Shown piece after piece: positions 21,372 to 33,185 of a DNA stretch of 64,000 nucleotides. Source of the DNA: Talaromyces rugulosus (taxonomy: Eukaryota; Ascomycota; Eurotiomycetes; Eurotiales; Trichocomaceae). The first letter of the stretch is position 1. Every line of letters starts with the position of its first letter. The notes under the pieces are model-generated. The model was given only the letters and a program-made list of their open reading frames with translations, was not told the DNA's origin and did not search any database. The position numbers were made by a program, and so were the translations under genes. The stretch is taken from the NCBI RefSeq assembly GCF_013368755.1, contig NC_049561.1:2728001-2792000 (forward strand), in the 5' to 3' direction.

Positions 21372-22241
21372 ATGGCCCTCCACGTCCGCCCCGATTTCCT
21401 CCCCCCGCAAGCACCGCGAAATGTAACAACCAGCATCATCGACTTTTCCGCCACGGACCCCGCCATCCCCCGATACAAGCGACACTTTGCCGCCGTCATC
21501 GACAACTTCATGACCGAGGATGAGTGCAAAGAGCTCCTCGCTATCGCCGAGCAGTCTACTATATCCGACAGCACCGACAAAGAACCAACCTGGGAGCGCG
21601 CCATGATCAACATCGGCGGCGGTCGACAAGCCATAGCCACCGACGTGCGCAACTGCGGCCGCATCATTCTCGACTCGCAAGACCTCGCCGACAGGTTGTT
21701 GGCACGTCTGAACCCGTTTTTTCGGCGCTGGGAGATGGATCGGTTAGAGAACAAGTTCGCGGTAACGGGCCAGGCAGGCAGGCAAGTCATTTATCATCTG
21801 ACGCGACTGAATGAGAAACTGCGGTTTTTGAAGTATGTTGGCGGCGAGTACTTTCGGCCGCATTGGGATGCGAGCTACCGAACACCCTCTGGGGACGAGG
21901 CTTCGCTGTATACAATTCATTTGTATCTGAATGGTGACGGAGAAGAGGGCCAGGATTTGGAAGAGGTGTTGAACCGGCAACAGATGGAGGAGAGCGGGGA
22001 GGAACTCCCAGCCAACGAAGAAGAACAAGGCACACTTCTGGGAGGCGCGACGAGTTTTATTCCTTCCTGGGATCAGGAGGATCATGCGGTCAGAGTATGG
22101 CCCAAGACCGGACGTATCCTCGTATTCCAGCAGAGTGACCTCTTGCACGGCGGCGACTCGGTGTATCGCGGCACCAAATACACTGTCCGGACAGACGTGA
22201 TGTACTCGAAGAAGCACCCGGCGACAGTTTCAACAGTTTGA
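21372..22241 (+). CDS. 2OG-Fe(II) oxygenase, prolyl 4-hydroxylase type
   Basis: Single exon of 289 residues from ATG 21372. The iron ligands of the double-stranded beta-helix fold are visible as His164-x-Asp166 in FRPHWDASY and His259 in LLHGGD. A basic residue ten positions later (Lys269, in GTKYTVRTDVMY) is suited to bind the C5 carboxylate of 2-oxoglutarate. The upstream LRFLKYVGGEYF motif is typical of the P4Hc superfamily in fungi. No signal peptide or retention signal is seen, so a soluble cytosolic or nuclear enzyme is expected. The substrate (prolyl residue or small molecule) is unknown. A polar acidic insertion (about 190-220) sits between strands. Confidence 0.85.
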   Translation: MALHVRPDFLPPQAPRNVTTSIIDFSATDPAIPRYKRHFAAVIDNFMTEDECKELLAIAEQSTISDSTDKEPTWERAMINIGGGRQAIATDVRNCGRIILDSQDLADRLLARLNPFFRRWEMDRLENKFAVTGQAGRQVIYHLTRLNEKLRFLKYVGGEYFRPHWDASYRTPSGDEASLYTIHLYLNGDGEEGQDLEEVLNRQQMEESGEELPANEEEQGTLLGGATSFIPSWDQEDHAVRVWPKTGRILVFQQSDLLHGGDSVYRGTKYTVRTDVMYSKKHPATVSTV

Positions 22242-22385
22242 TGTCATTCCGATGGTATTTTGGGGTCATCAAAAAAATAATAATATGTACATGAGAGTGG
22301 GTATCAAGAAACAAAAAAAAAAAAACAAAACCTCGTCAAACCCATATGCAGCATATATATAATATCAAAATCAATATGTTTTAAT

Positions 22386-23770
22386 TTAGATACCATGCGC
22401 CTGTCGACACATCTCTTCGGTTTCGTCATCCATCGAGCCCGTCTTTTGCCGGCTCTCGCACACCTGCTTGAACCAACCAGGCCGACAATCCTCGCCATTC
22501 AGCCAGTATGTCAGCGGCGTCAGCTTGTTCTTCTGACAGCCGTGGCACTTGTCACTGTCGGGACAGTTGCTAAACACCGAGTGCTGGTATCCGATATCGC
22601 GGAACCAATGGATCTGCTCATTGGCCGCAAACAGGCCCAGCGCGACGCTGTGGACGGGGGCATCCCCCCATCGCTCGTAAAAGAAGCCGCCGGTTTGGTC
22701 GAGCCATTCAAAATAGGAGGTGTATTCCGGGGAGCGCCAGAAATCAAGATCGCCGACTTCGAAATTGCTCCAAAAGTGGCACGTGCTATACCCGTTTGCC
22801 ATCTCCGTGTGTTTGGGACGTGACGTCGAGTCGGTCAGCCAGGTGAGAGAGTTGTCCGAGTTGAGGTAATTCGGATGCTTGTCGAGAAAGGCCGTGGTCG
22901 TGGGCCAGAGGTTTGGCAGGGTTTTGGGGTCGTCGTAGACGTTGATGGTGAAGCCGTATGTTTTGTTGTTGGTTTCCATGAAGCGGAACACGTCGTATTC
23001 GATATCGCAGAAGAACCTTGTCTCATTATTAGCACCTTTTCAACAGGATCTTCGATACTGAAAACATACTTGACATCCGGCTCGACGCGCCAGTAGTACT
23101 TGAAGTTATCCAGGGCGGGATGACGATAAAAGAAACCAGAGAACCAGCGGCACATTTTGTGGTAGCTCAGCTGGCTGCCATGCTTGACCCAGTTGGCGTC
23201 CATGTCCTTGAACGCCTGGTCAAGGCGCGACTGGTCGATCCAGTCGGGCACGTCCCAGTGTTCCTTGGGAATGATCTCTACACACAACAATCAGCATCAA
23301 CCTTATATCCCTTTTTATACTGCGGCAAAACGCACCATAAGAACACTGCCCGCTCGTCTCGGCCTGCGTGCGCTCCTTGAACTCGTCGGTAAACGGCTCA
23401 TTGTTGAAAAACACCCATGGATAGCTATATCGCGCGTTGAACGAGCTCTCAAACTGGCGCATCGACGAGAGCATCCCGTCCAGCTCCGAGTTGCGCACGA
23501 GCGAGATGATGGCGGCGTTGGCGCGGGCGCTGGTGTCGGGGTCTGTCGAGGGGGGTTGTTTCATTGCTTTTTGACGATCTTAGTATTTATTTGACGAGAA
23601 CAAGAAAAAGAAAAAAAAAAAAAAAACATACACAAATTCATCCGGTTGATTGCCCGGTCGCCAGACGATAGATACCATGATTCCCGGAAATACACAGCCA
23701 GAAAAGCGACAAACACAATCGTGGAGATGATGTATCGCCGGAATTTCCGCACACTGGCGGTGATATGCAT
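22386..23770 (-). CDS. GT15 alpha-1,2-mannosyltransferase (KRE2/MNT1/KTR family)
   Basis: Four exons, 23770-23632, 23566-23336, 23277-23070 and 23016-22386, give 402 residues. A short cytosolic tail and signal anchor (about 13-28) make it a type II Golgi protein. Family landmarks are NSELDGMLSSMRQFE, YPWVFFNNEPF, KMCRWFSGFFYRHP, YYWRVEPDVKFFCDIEYD (about 184-200), and DAPVHSVALGLF near the C-terminus. These enzymes transfer mannose from GDP-mannose to O- and N-linked glycans of secretory proteins. The first intron ends at an AAAAG acceptor preceded by a long T-rich tract, selected because it keeps the frame into the first conserved block. Expression is probably constitutive. Confidence 0.9.
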
Positions 23771-24891
23771 AGTGTTGGATTTGATTCTCTTTTCTCAAGA
23801 TGATGAATTAAAGAGAAGAAGAGGAAGGGGAGGAAGAAGAAGAAGAGTAAAAAAAGGGAAATGGGAAAAAAAGGACTAGCAGCTTGACAAGATTTAGTTC
23901 CTGGGGTTGACTTGGTAGTTAGGCGCCGAGTGACATGGTACTCAAACCAATGAATGACCATAAACGCTGCGTTGCGTATAGCCAAAAAAAGTTGGGCGCC
24001 ACCTTGTCGCCAACGGAGTCGAACGGACCAGTTAGTGCAAAGTATAGCATACAATAATGGCACTGAAAGAGTCAAACCCCTCTCCCCCTTTGGCTGCAGC
24101 CTGCGCTTGTTTAGATCCAAAAGGAAATAAGAAAAATAAAAAAAAAATAGTTCCGCCCGGAAGCAGACGGATGCTGACGGCTCGATTTTGATTTGAAATG
24201 CCGCTGGGCTCTACTACTTCAGGGCTGACTGAGAGAGACAGAGAGAGACAGAGGTACTCCTTCGGTACTAGCAAGTCTTGGACTCTTTGTAGTTGCAGCC
24301 TCCTACTTCATCCAGGGTTTCTTGCTGCGACGATCTGCGGGCCTGGCCAATCCAGCGCTGGCGTTGCTCATAAGCTTTGGGCCACTAGTTGGCGAAAGAG
24401 CGAGAGCGAAGGCGAAAAAAAAAAGGATTTGGGATCCTCGCTGCTACTACTACGTACTAAGTTAGTACTAACTGTTTGTAGAAGGACGTATTCGGCCTAG
24501 ATTGGCTGCAAGGAATGTGATTGTTGGTCCTCGGATGGCATCTCACATGACTGAATAGGCGACTACGGACTTTTTTTGATTTGATTTTTGTGCGTTTGTA
24601 TTGTTATTTTACTTTTGTTTCCCTCCGGGAGTCGATCCACACAAAAACTAAGGAGATACAGAGGAAAATGACTGGTCGCGCGACCTGTCGGAGATAGCCA
24701 ACATCCATCGCCGAACCGGATGCGCCGGGCTGATCTTTTCTGATCTAACTACGACCCTCCTCCCTAGCCGCTTTGGCCAATAATTGTGAAATCGATAAAA
24801 TTATGAAATGATTCATAGACACTTGGACGTCCCAGACTCCAGACTACCGGGTATACAAAAATGATTTTTTTCTAAAAAATCTGGAATAGTT
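23771..24891. other. intergenic interval
   Basis: 1.1 kb upstream of the mannosyltransferase and downstream of the second rhodopsin-domain gene. It contains short purine-rich and GAGACA tandem stretches (24226-24252). A tRNA-like B-box match near 24012 has no acceptor stem. No gene is supported. Confidence 0.5.
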
Positions 24892-26139
24892 TTATACTGC
24901 CGTTCCGACGTTCTCCCCCAATTCATGCTTGAACGGCATAATCGACATGGCCATGTCGCCAGTGTGCTCCAGCGACAGCTCGTCGTCCATTGACAGAATA
25001 CTATACAAATCGTGATCTGCCCCATAATACAGCCGGTCGACTGCGGTGGTATTGCAGACATGGCAAGCCTTGCTGCCAGCACTGCCAGCACTGCCGGCCG
25101 AAAGACTGTGTCGGCAGACTGATGGTACAGTAACTGTGCCGCTGCTGTTGCTGCCGTTGCTGCTATTGCTATTGCTACTGCTGCTGTTGTTGTTGCTTGT
25201 GCTGGTCGAGACTTGCTTTCCGGCCGTCTTCTTGCGACGTATGCGCGCCCACAGCCGTGCCCTAGCTTTTGATATCCGTATTATTATCGGCCGGAATGTC
25301 GGCAGACATGCGCATATGATGCCCGTGGACATTTCCACGTCGGACCAGCCGACGACTCCGATCATGCTGTATGACATGTTGGCTTGGCCCTGCTCGTCGT
25401 GCACAAAGACTATGAGCCGGGCGACAGACGTGAAGATGATACTGGCACATCCCCACCCCCCCGGATTAGCATTGTGTCTTTATTGCTCAGAAAGAAAAAG
25501 GAAAGGAACACACCAAACACCCAGGCAGAATATCAGCGTCAGCAAAATCTTCTCCGTCAGGCGCAGCTGCAATTTCCAAATCTGCGGAATCGGCAGCATC
25601 AAAAGCATCACATCGCCCACGATACTCGCCACCGAATTGGCGATTGAACCTGAACCTCGACTGGGACAGCTACCGGGAATCGACGCATCCCATCTCTTTT
25701 CCACTGGCCAGCAGGTAAAAATCAACAGAAAAAAAACAACCACCCACCAAGCAACCACAAACGTGCCAATAGCCCATACCCACCGCTTGAAATGGTGCGC
25801 CACGGCAAAGATGCGGTACTGCATGAGCAGCGCGCTGAGCTTGCTTAGCGACAGACTCGACACATACATCATATCGCTGGCCAGCAACAATTTGCGGACT
25901 CTGGTCATTTCCGGTGCGGACAGAGGAGGAGCGCCCTCCTTTGACGCGTCTTGCACTTTGAGCACCATGGCAGAATCAACCCCCAAGCCGCCCAAATTGC
26001 AAGCGAGAGCAAAAATCATCAGCCAGTCGTCCCACCAGAATCGCTGTTTGGTGATATGGCGCGAGTATAGTCGCAGGGAAACGATGAACGTGGTGAGGCT
26101 GGCCAGGCCGGCCATGGATGAGACCTGTCCCATGTCCAT
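24892..26139 (-). CDS. second rhodopsin-domain (Pth11-like) membrane protein
   Basis: Two exons, 26139-25514 and 25441-24892, give 391 residues. Landmarks are FWWDDWLMIFAL after transmembrane segment 2, SLSLSKLSALLMQYRIF, the FTCWPVEKRWD loop, VGDVMLLMLPIPQIWKLQL, FTSVARLIVFV, and IICACLPTFRPI before the cytosolic tail. The tail carries a Ser/Asn-rich run encoded by imperfect (GCT/GTT)n triplets (about 25135-25205 on the plus strand). The intron donor lies two codons later than the first GT so that CLGVCIIFTSVARL reads through. Ligand and role are unknown. It is only distantly similar to the paralogue at 1.6 kb. Confidence 0.82.
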
Positions 26140-27840
26140 TTTGGCTGTTCTTTCGACGTGTATAGAGCAAGTAAGTGATGATAAGTACAGTACAACGGCA
26201 AGTTCAAAAGTTCACAAGCTCAAGTTCAATTTCAATGGCAAGGGGTTTTTAAGTATGTAGATAGTAAAGCAATCAACTCAATTCATCGTCTGTAATTCTA
26301 GCCACCGACGATGTGAAAGCCCAAATAATGCCATCGTTCTTTGTTATCGAGTACTTGGTACGGTCGATTGAGAACACCGCCGGAGGTATAATATTGGGAC
26401 ATTCGCGTTTAAGGTTCATAAAGAGTTCATAAAGAGGGTTTTTACTTAGTATTTTAGATGTAGAGTTTGGCTCCGCATTTATGTATCAATTTATCGAGTC
26501 ATCTATCGATAGTTTATAAAACCCTAAGCTCGAGCCTCTAACGATGTATTCATATGCATGCCATTCAAATACTAGCTTTTGAAGCTCGAGCTCGTCCTAT
26601 AAACCTTGCCACCGGAAGTTGAGTAATGATAACACCGCATCCGGAAGTCGTCCAAATTCGGCAATAATGCCAGCCAGCACAAAGAGCACAAAGAACATGA
26701 ATCGAGATCGCAGTATTATTATCATTGATGATGGACGATGAAGTCAGCGATACTTCTTTGTTAGTTGCCTCTATGGTTACGGGATATGTCAAAGCAGCTT
26801 TGTTGAGCATTAATGGATTGGCTAATGTATGAAGGAGCATGTAAAACTTTAGTAGATTTACTAGATTAACATGTCACTATATAATGTACTAGTTGATCCA
26901 TGACCGGCCATCCCTGTACTTAGAGGGCAATATAGAGTTATTATTAACCTGATCTTTGTCAAAGACAGCATCTCTACAATGTCTGGCCAGATCTATTGCA
27001 TTAGGCTCGACTCTCCGCATCATCTTACCCACAAAAGACCCCTCCACAAATCGGAGCATTTTCCGGCAAGTCGAACACAGTCCCATCCAATTAACATTGG
27101 AAAGTATAAAAAATGAAAGAACAGTAGGACAAAAAAAAAAAAAAAAAAACAGCCCCATCGAGTGACATGTGGGGAAAACACGGGGTTCCGCCGATCCGTC
27201 AGCGATTACCCCGGACTATGTTCTCCCTTATCCTCTCCCTGGGGGTTTTCTATCATTGCCTTGAGAGAGATTGTCTCGAGAGATGTGCAATAATAAATTC
27301 CCTCGAAATAATTGACAGAATCCGCAGAATCCGCAGAATGTAACCTCGTCCTGCGCGAACCCTGCAATCTCTGCACTCCCTTGCCCTGCACATGCAGTGT
27401 GACTGGTTTCTAATAGAGCGGCACAACTGGATCTGCAGCGGCAAATTGGGTTGAAGAACTGCAGCTAAAGAACTAATTACGTAGCGGGGTTTCTTGGCCA
27501 GCTTGTCGAGTCGTTTGACAGGAGAAACTAATATTGTGTTCAGCATTGCATCTAGCAGCGCAGACTTGCAGACTCCTGAGCGGCCCCACGCCAGCTTTTG
27601 CTGTGCCACATGCTGGTTATTACGGCGTCAACTCCGCTTGCTAAAATGCTCTAGCTTTAGCTTTTGATTTTTTTGCTTTTGCCTTTTGCCTTTGCTTTTG
27701 TCCGGGGGTTTCGTCTTGCTATCGCCGGGGAGGAAAAAAATTAGCTTTAAACAGTGCTGCTGACGCGCACTGTTAAACGCGAGATTCCCGTGAACTGCTT
27801 GCTACTCATACCGAGAACATCAACAGTACTAGCAGACACC
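26140..27840. other. 1.7 kb divergent intergenic interval
   Basis: Lies between the rhodopsin-domain gene and the MFS gene. It contains short frames without family resemblance and a TTTTGCC-like tandem tract (27655-27705). The duplicated unit TCCGCAGAA occurs near 27320. No gene is supported. Confidence 0.5.
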
Positions 27841-29699
27841 ATGGGTCTCGGTGTTTTGGAAGGTATGTACATTACTTTAACATTGAGACCTAATATAATA
27901 ATTACGACTCTAACAAATCTAGATACCAAGCTGACCGCCGTCCCCGGCACGGTGCAGCTCAACGACTTGTCGTCCGACACCGACAACGACAACGACAACG
28001 CCACGAACCTCAAGCATGGCACCGGCAAAGACGCGCACATTGTGCTGTCGCCGCAGCCCAGCAACGACCCTAACGACCCGCTCAATTGGCCGCGCTGGAA
28101 GAAGGAGTTGATTATTGGCGTGTTGGCGTTTGGCGGCATGTTGAACGCGGGGACAAACGTACTTGAAACACTTCTCATAAGAGTATAAAAAGTTAACGGT
28201 TTGTATAGGGGCCCCTGCTCAATGCATCCTACTCGCCCCTCGCAACATCGCTCAACAAATCCCTCACCGACGTCGTTCTCGTGTCCGGCTACAATCTGCT
28301 GGCCGCAGGCTGCTCTGGTCCGTTTGTCTGTGCCTTTAGCCGGAAATACGGCAAAAGGTCTGTCTTTCTCGTCTCGACGCTGTTCGATATTATTGGTACT
28401 GCCATAGGCCAGGCCAAGCTGGACTACAAATATTTGCTGGCGGCACGAATAGTGCAAGGGTTCTCGACAAGCGCGTTCGAGTCGCTGCTGATGGCCGTTG
28501 TGGGCGACATGTACTATGTGCATGAGCGAGGGCTACGCATTGCGATTATTAATTTTATTATCAATTCGGCCTCGAGTCTGGCGTCGATTATCTGTGGGCA
28601 GGTGTATGCTGATCTTGGGTATTATTGGCTGTTTCATCTGTTTCAGATCTTTTTGGTGATTCAGTTTGTGGCCATGTTTTTGTTTTGTCCAGAGACCACG
28701 TATATTCGTGACAGCCAGTACGAAACGGACGTCACCGCCGACGAAAAACTCACGCCCGTGGACAAGGCATCGGCGCTGACAGCGAGTACAGTACCTGTCA
28801 AAAGAACATTCGTCCAGGAACTGGCAGTCTTCACCAAAACGTATTCCCCCGACAGCGTTGTCAAATTCCTGCTCGGCCCGTTTTTAACTCTGCTCAACCC
28901 GGCCGGCTGCTACGCGGTGATTACTGCGGGTTTGCTGAATAGCTGGTACGTCGGGTCCTCAATTATTCTGTCTGGTGTCTTTTCGGGTCCGCCGTGGAAT
29001 TTTGGAGCTGCGCAGGTTGGGTATATTGGCGCAGGGCCGGTTGTGGGCGGCATGGTTGCGACTATGATTGCGGCATGGGGGAGTGATCCGATCATCAAGT
29101 GGATGGGGAGGAGGAACCACGGTATATAGTATGTTTTTCCTTTTGTCAGATCATTTCTGTCAGCTTGATAAGTGGCTAATTGCAGAAAAAGCGAGCCGGA
29201 ATTCCGGCTCATCTTCATGTCCCTGTCCGGAATCGCCTGCGGCGTGGGCATGTTTCTGTTTGGCTACACCATGCAAATCGGCGCCAACGCGGCACTATGC
29301 GCGTTCTTGCAGGGCGTCACAAACGCGGGCGTCAGCATCGGGATCTTTTCTGCCCTGTCGTACGGACTCGACGCGTTTCGGCGGCAGAGTAGTGAGATTT
29401 TCATCATGAATATGGTTTTCAAGGTACTTTCAATCTTTTCCTTTTGGGTAGTAGTATGTTAGCTGACGTGATTGTAGAACTTCATGTTCTACGGCCTCAG
29501 CAATTTTGCGAATAACTGGGTGGCAGCCAACGGTCCGGGTCAGATCATGTATGTGTTTGGCGGCACGTCGGTGTTTTTGTCGCTGCTTGCGCTGCCGGTA
29601 TACGTCTATGGCAAGAAGATGCGCAGTTGGTGGGCACGACATGATCTGTTTGTGAAGCTGGGCATGGAGACGACGGGGCCGGTGATGCACATGGGTTGA
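27841..29699 (+). CDS. MFS transporter, DHA1-like
   Basis: Five exons (27841-27862, 27923-28158, 28209-29128, 29192-29423, 29478-29699) give 543 residues. The cytosolic N-terminus ends in NDPLNWPRWKKE, the usual entry to transmembrane segment 1 of fungal multidrug/DHA1-type porters. Other motifs are the segment 2-3 loop SRKYGKRSVFL, ARIVQGFSTSAFE and CPETTYIRD before the central loop. NHGIYEPEFRL introduces the second half. The fourth exon uses an AAAAG acceptor: the nearer GCAG acceptor would create a stop, and only this join gives GIYEPEFRL. It is expected in the plasma membrane as a proton-coupled exporter; the substrate is unknown. The first exon encodes only seven residues and one base. 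Confidence 0.87.
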
Positions 29700-31449
29700 T
29701 GAAATAGTCGAAATTATCGTGGTAGTCAATAAATAATAATGGTGTTTATTATGTCCGATCTCGGCACAATAATCACGTGGATTCTTTCTGCCTGGATTAT
29801 AAGGCTTCAACGCCAAGCCCTTGGCAAAATTACTGCAACAATAATAATAAAAGTAAATTACCGTACCCAACCTCTCCAAAGTCAATGTTGTCATGCCTAC
29901 GAAAAAAACACCGGAGCGGATCCACACTGTTCGCAGACCGAAATTTTGAAATTTTCGGATCGGCTGGCATACGAATGATGAAAAATACTGGACTTATAAA
30001 TACTAAGTATATAAATATATCCTTTATAAATGTATATACGTATATATATATATATGTATGTATGTATGTATACATCCATATGTAGAGAGGTAAAAGTAAG
30101 GGTTCAGTCATGTGATCGGTCCGAGAGCTGTTGCAAGCTGCAAGGTCCATGCTGAAGCTGAGCTGACCCCTGACCAAGTGACCGCATCGCGCATATTTAT
30201 CCGGAAGATTTGCCGACATATCACCTTTTTCCCCGATGGCCTCACATTCATGGATATCATCAAACTGATCAGATAGCCACTATATCAGATATATCATTTG
30301 AACAGCTGCATCCAAAACAAAAGACAGAATGGTAAATTGTAATAAATAATACACACGAGAACCCGGGTAATGCTCGTCCCATAGACAAGACCACCCGAGA
30401 CCGCCCGTATTACATACACCGTTACATGTGGTTTGCCTGTAAACTTCTGTACGAAACAATAATCCGAGAAGCCGGTTTTGTGACGATGATTTATTATTTT
30501 AATTAGGGGATGACCGGTTCCACAATCCGGTGCTGCCGTGGGATGCCTTCGGAATGGATACCCCTTGGTTTTTTTTTTTCCTCTCCTTTCTTTTTTTCCC
30601 ACCCCTTCAGGCTGTGTTTAGAACATCTGTATCACAGTGCAATCACTGTATTCCTATACCCATATCATGAACAAAAACCGTCGGATATCTCATCCAGAAA
30701 AGAAAAACCCCCACGGCTATCTCAAGAAAACTCTTCCCTCGGCCCACTTGCTATGGATCCTGTCCCCGTTCGGAAAGCCGAAAAGGCCAATTAACCGGCG
30801 GCTCCCGTGGAGCTAGATCCATCCGATTCGGCCCGATTGGGATAGATCCCGCCAATTGAGTTGTATCACTGGCTGATGCGAGTGGATCCTGGCGTTTATT
30901 AGGATCCTAGTGCGCCCCACTGTACCGGGAAAAAAAAAGGCTGACGCTGATACAGAAAAAAAGAGCTCCAGCTGTCTGTCCCCCCAAGAAGCTCCTTGTG
31001 CGTGCTCTGGGTTGGTATGAGAGGAGAATTCATGCTTCATGTTTTGTGAATACTATAATAATTACGTGGAGGGCAATTGCCAGCCCAATTGAAGCTAGAA
31101 CGTGTCGTCTGATATAAACAGCGCGGAACATGGCCCCATTCAGCTTCACAGGACCCGAATCAACCCGACAAGACGAAGCGTATGTAACCAGTAACGAATT
31201 ATTCAGGTGTACGTAGAGCGTACCGCGTTTTGTTGTATTTCCAGTACGCCCCACTAGCGTGGATTGATTCGTCCTAGTTAGGCCACAGTGGCCCTTTTCT
31301 TTCCCCTAAACTTCCTCTTCCTCTTCCCTTTTCCTTCTCTCTCTCTCTCTCTCCAGAAAAGTTTTCTCATCATCATCATCAATCCATCACTTCTCCTCTC
31401 TCTTCTCCCTTCAAGTTCACTTCTTCGAACAACCACCCTATCAATCACA
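29700..31449. other. intergenic interval with TA-rich microsatellite
   Basis: 1.75 kb without a supported gene. It contains the simple repeat (see the separate entry) and the upstream region of ATP synthase subunit 9, with a CT tract ending at about 31355 immediately before a run of TCA triplets in the leader. Confidence 0.5.
30035..30076. repeat. (TA)n/(TATG)n microsatellite
   Basis: Alternating TA, CGTATA and TATG units form a simple repeat of roughly 40 bp. It explains the low-complexity Tyr/Ile frames predicted on both strands here. Confidence 0.8.
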
Positions 31450-31923
31450 ATGGCCTCCAAGATGTTCGCCTCCCGAATGGCCTCCATGGCTTCTTCCAAC
31501 GTCGCTCGCTCGACCGTCCGCAGCCAATTCGCTGCTGTGCCCAAGCGCACCTTCACCAACGCTGTCCGTCCTCAGCAGGCCCAGCGCTTCACTGCTCCCT
31601 CTGCTTTCCAGACCTCCAAGCGCACCATCCCCACCAATGTCGCTCGCCAGGCCTTCCAGGCCCAGGCCCGCCGCAACTACTCGTCTGAGATGGCCAACGC
31701 CCTCGTTGAGGTCTCCTCCAACGTCGGTATGGGTTCTGCTGCCATTGGTCTCGGTGGTGCCGGTGTCGGTATCGGTCTCGTCTTTGCTGCTCTCTTGCAC
31801 TCGGTTGCCCGCAACCCTTCGCTCCGTGGCCAGCTCTTCACCTACGCCATTCTGGGTTTCGCCTTCGTCGAGGCCATCGGTCTGTTCGACCTGATGATTG
31901 CCATGATGTGCAAGTTCTTGTAA
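31450..31923 (+). CDS. atp9: mitochondrial F1Fo ATP synthase subunit 9 (c) precursor
   Basis: Single exon of 157 residues from ATG 31450. A long basic, Ser/Ala/Gln-rich presequence (1-76) ends at RRNYSSE, where the processing peptidase would release an 81-residue mature subunit c, the standard length. The mature part has two hydrophobic helices with the glycine-rich GSAAIGLGGAGVGIG segment, the polar RNP loop (121-123) and the proton-carrying Glu141 in FAFVEAIGLF. It forms the rotor ring of complex V in the inner mitochondrial membrane. Differences from the usual fungal sequence include LLHSVARN and the terminal MMCKFL, so this could be a second, differentially expressed nuclear copy. The gene lacks introns. 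Confidence 0.93.
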   Translation: MASKMFASRMASMASSNVARSTVRSQFAAVPKRTFTNAVRPQQAQRFTAPSAFQTSKRTIPTNVARQAFQAQARRNYSSEMANALVEVSSNVGMGSAAIGLGGAGVGIGLVFAALLHSVARNPSLRGQLFTYAILGFAFVEAIGLFDLMIAMMCKFL

Positions 31924-33185
31924 ACAACTCTTTATTGCGGTTTTATCTTTTTTGGAACCCCGATTTCCCACCTCCCCTTTTTTTCGCCACAAATTAATCA
32001 TCTTTTGATCCGACCGCTTTCGATCCGATTTTGAGCCGACTTTTTTTTCTCTTTCGGTTCGTCTCGATTTCGCCTGTTCGATATTTCTTTTGGACTCGAT
32101 AAAAAAAACCCCGTCTCTATTTTCTTTTGTATGCTAGAGGTATAGATGAAGGAACAAGAAGATAAACAAAAAAAGAACCCATGGCTATAGAATAGAGGCA
32201 TAGAAGGGGGGTGGGATTTTGTGTGTTTTTTACTATTTTTCTATCAATGAAGAGAAACCACCCCCAATTTTTTAGCCGATTTTGGTGTGTGGGATGTATT
32301 ATCATGTGTACTACTGTCTAGCATCACCATCCAGCATCTTCTATCACAACGGATTTTATACTGTGTTTTTTTCTTTCTTGTCTATTTGTTTTTATTCTCG
32401 AAACTCTTTCAACCCTCAGTTTTTCCAGTCCATTTGATCTGTACGGTCTAAGAGAAGTCGGTGTGAAACAGAGGGTTACCATTGACCCTTTCGACTCAAT
32501 TCGTAGTTCGACGGAATTGTAGCCTCTACGGAGTAGTTAGATACGTTAAAGTGCCTGGAACTAAATCAATGTTTACCCCGGATTATTCAATGCTATGTGA
32601 TTGATAGCTAATTACCCAATCCATCGTGGTTCTCGAGCTGTCAGGAAGCTCCAGCTTTCTGGCCAGCATTCCAGCTTGAGTGGACTCAATTGGCTCGGAA
32701 TATTACTAGAATTTACATTTTCTTGCAGTTCTGTGTATATATGACCTGGTTCCTGCTTAATTGATACGTTTTTTGCCTCCTGTGAGGTGTTTTGACACCT
32801 GCCTGTCTTTGCCGGTGAAGAGTTTTTTTTTTTTTTTCAACCGAGGGTGAACGGGAGCTCCGGGAACGACATGCCGACTTCCGATTGACCGATTGACCGT
32901 CACCGCCATTGACTTTTGAAGGAAGTAAGTAGTGTTTGAGTGTTGGGTAGAGAAAGACAATGGATTAGTAGTTATATTTTTCTTCTTGCATGATTTAATT
33001 GATATCAATTGCAGTCAATATGGTGTAGCTCTGTAGCTGTAGCACGCCGGAAGAGCCCGGTCCGCTGGCCAATCATCTTGTCCGGAATTTCAACATCATT
33101 GATAGATAGAGCAGTATACATGTATCAAATCATTTAGTTAAAAAAAACGACCTTAATATTCTTTAGAGGTCACTGCCTTCCGCTA
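31924..33185. other. 3' flank and intergenic interval
   Basis: 1.26 kb. The first part is T-rich and probably the atp9 3' untranslated region. The rest has homopolymer T and A runs (32821-32837) and no credible gene. Confidence 0.5.

Noticed and set aside
24001..24040. GTTCGACTC on the minus strand, resembling a tRNA B box
   Set aside because: No A box, acceptor stem or anticodon arm can be drawn around it.
29830..30219. Tyr/Ile-rich 129-codon minus-strand frame
   Set aside because: Generated by the TA/TATG microsatellite.
31441..32001. 186-codon open frame on the minus strand opposite atp9
   Set aside because: It is a Gly/Glu-rich shadow created by codon bias of the atp9 coding strand and has no independent motif.
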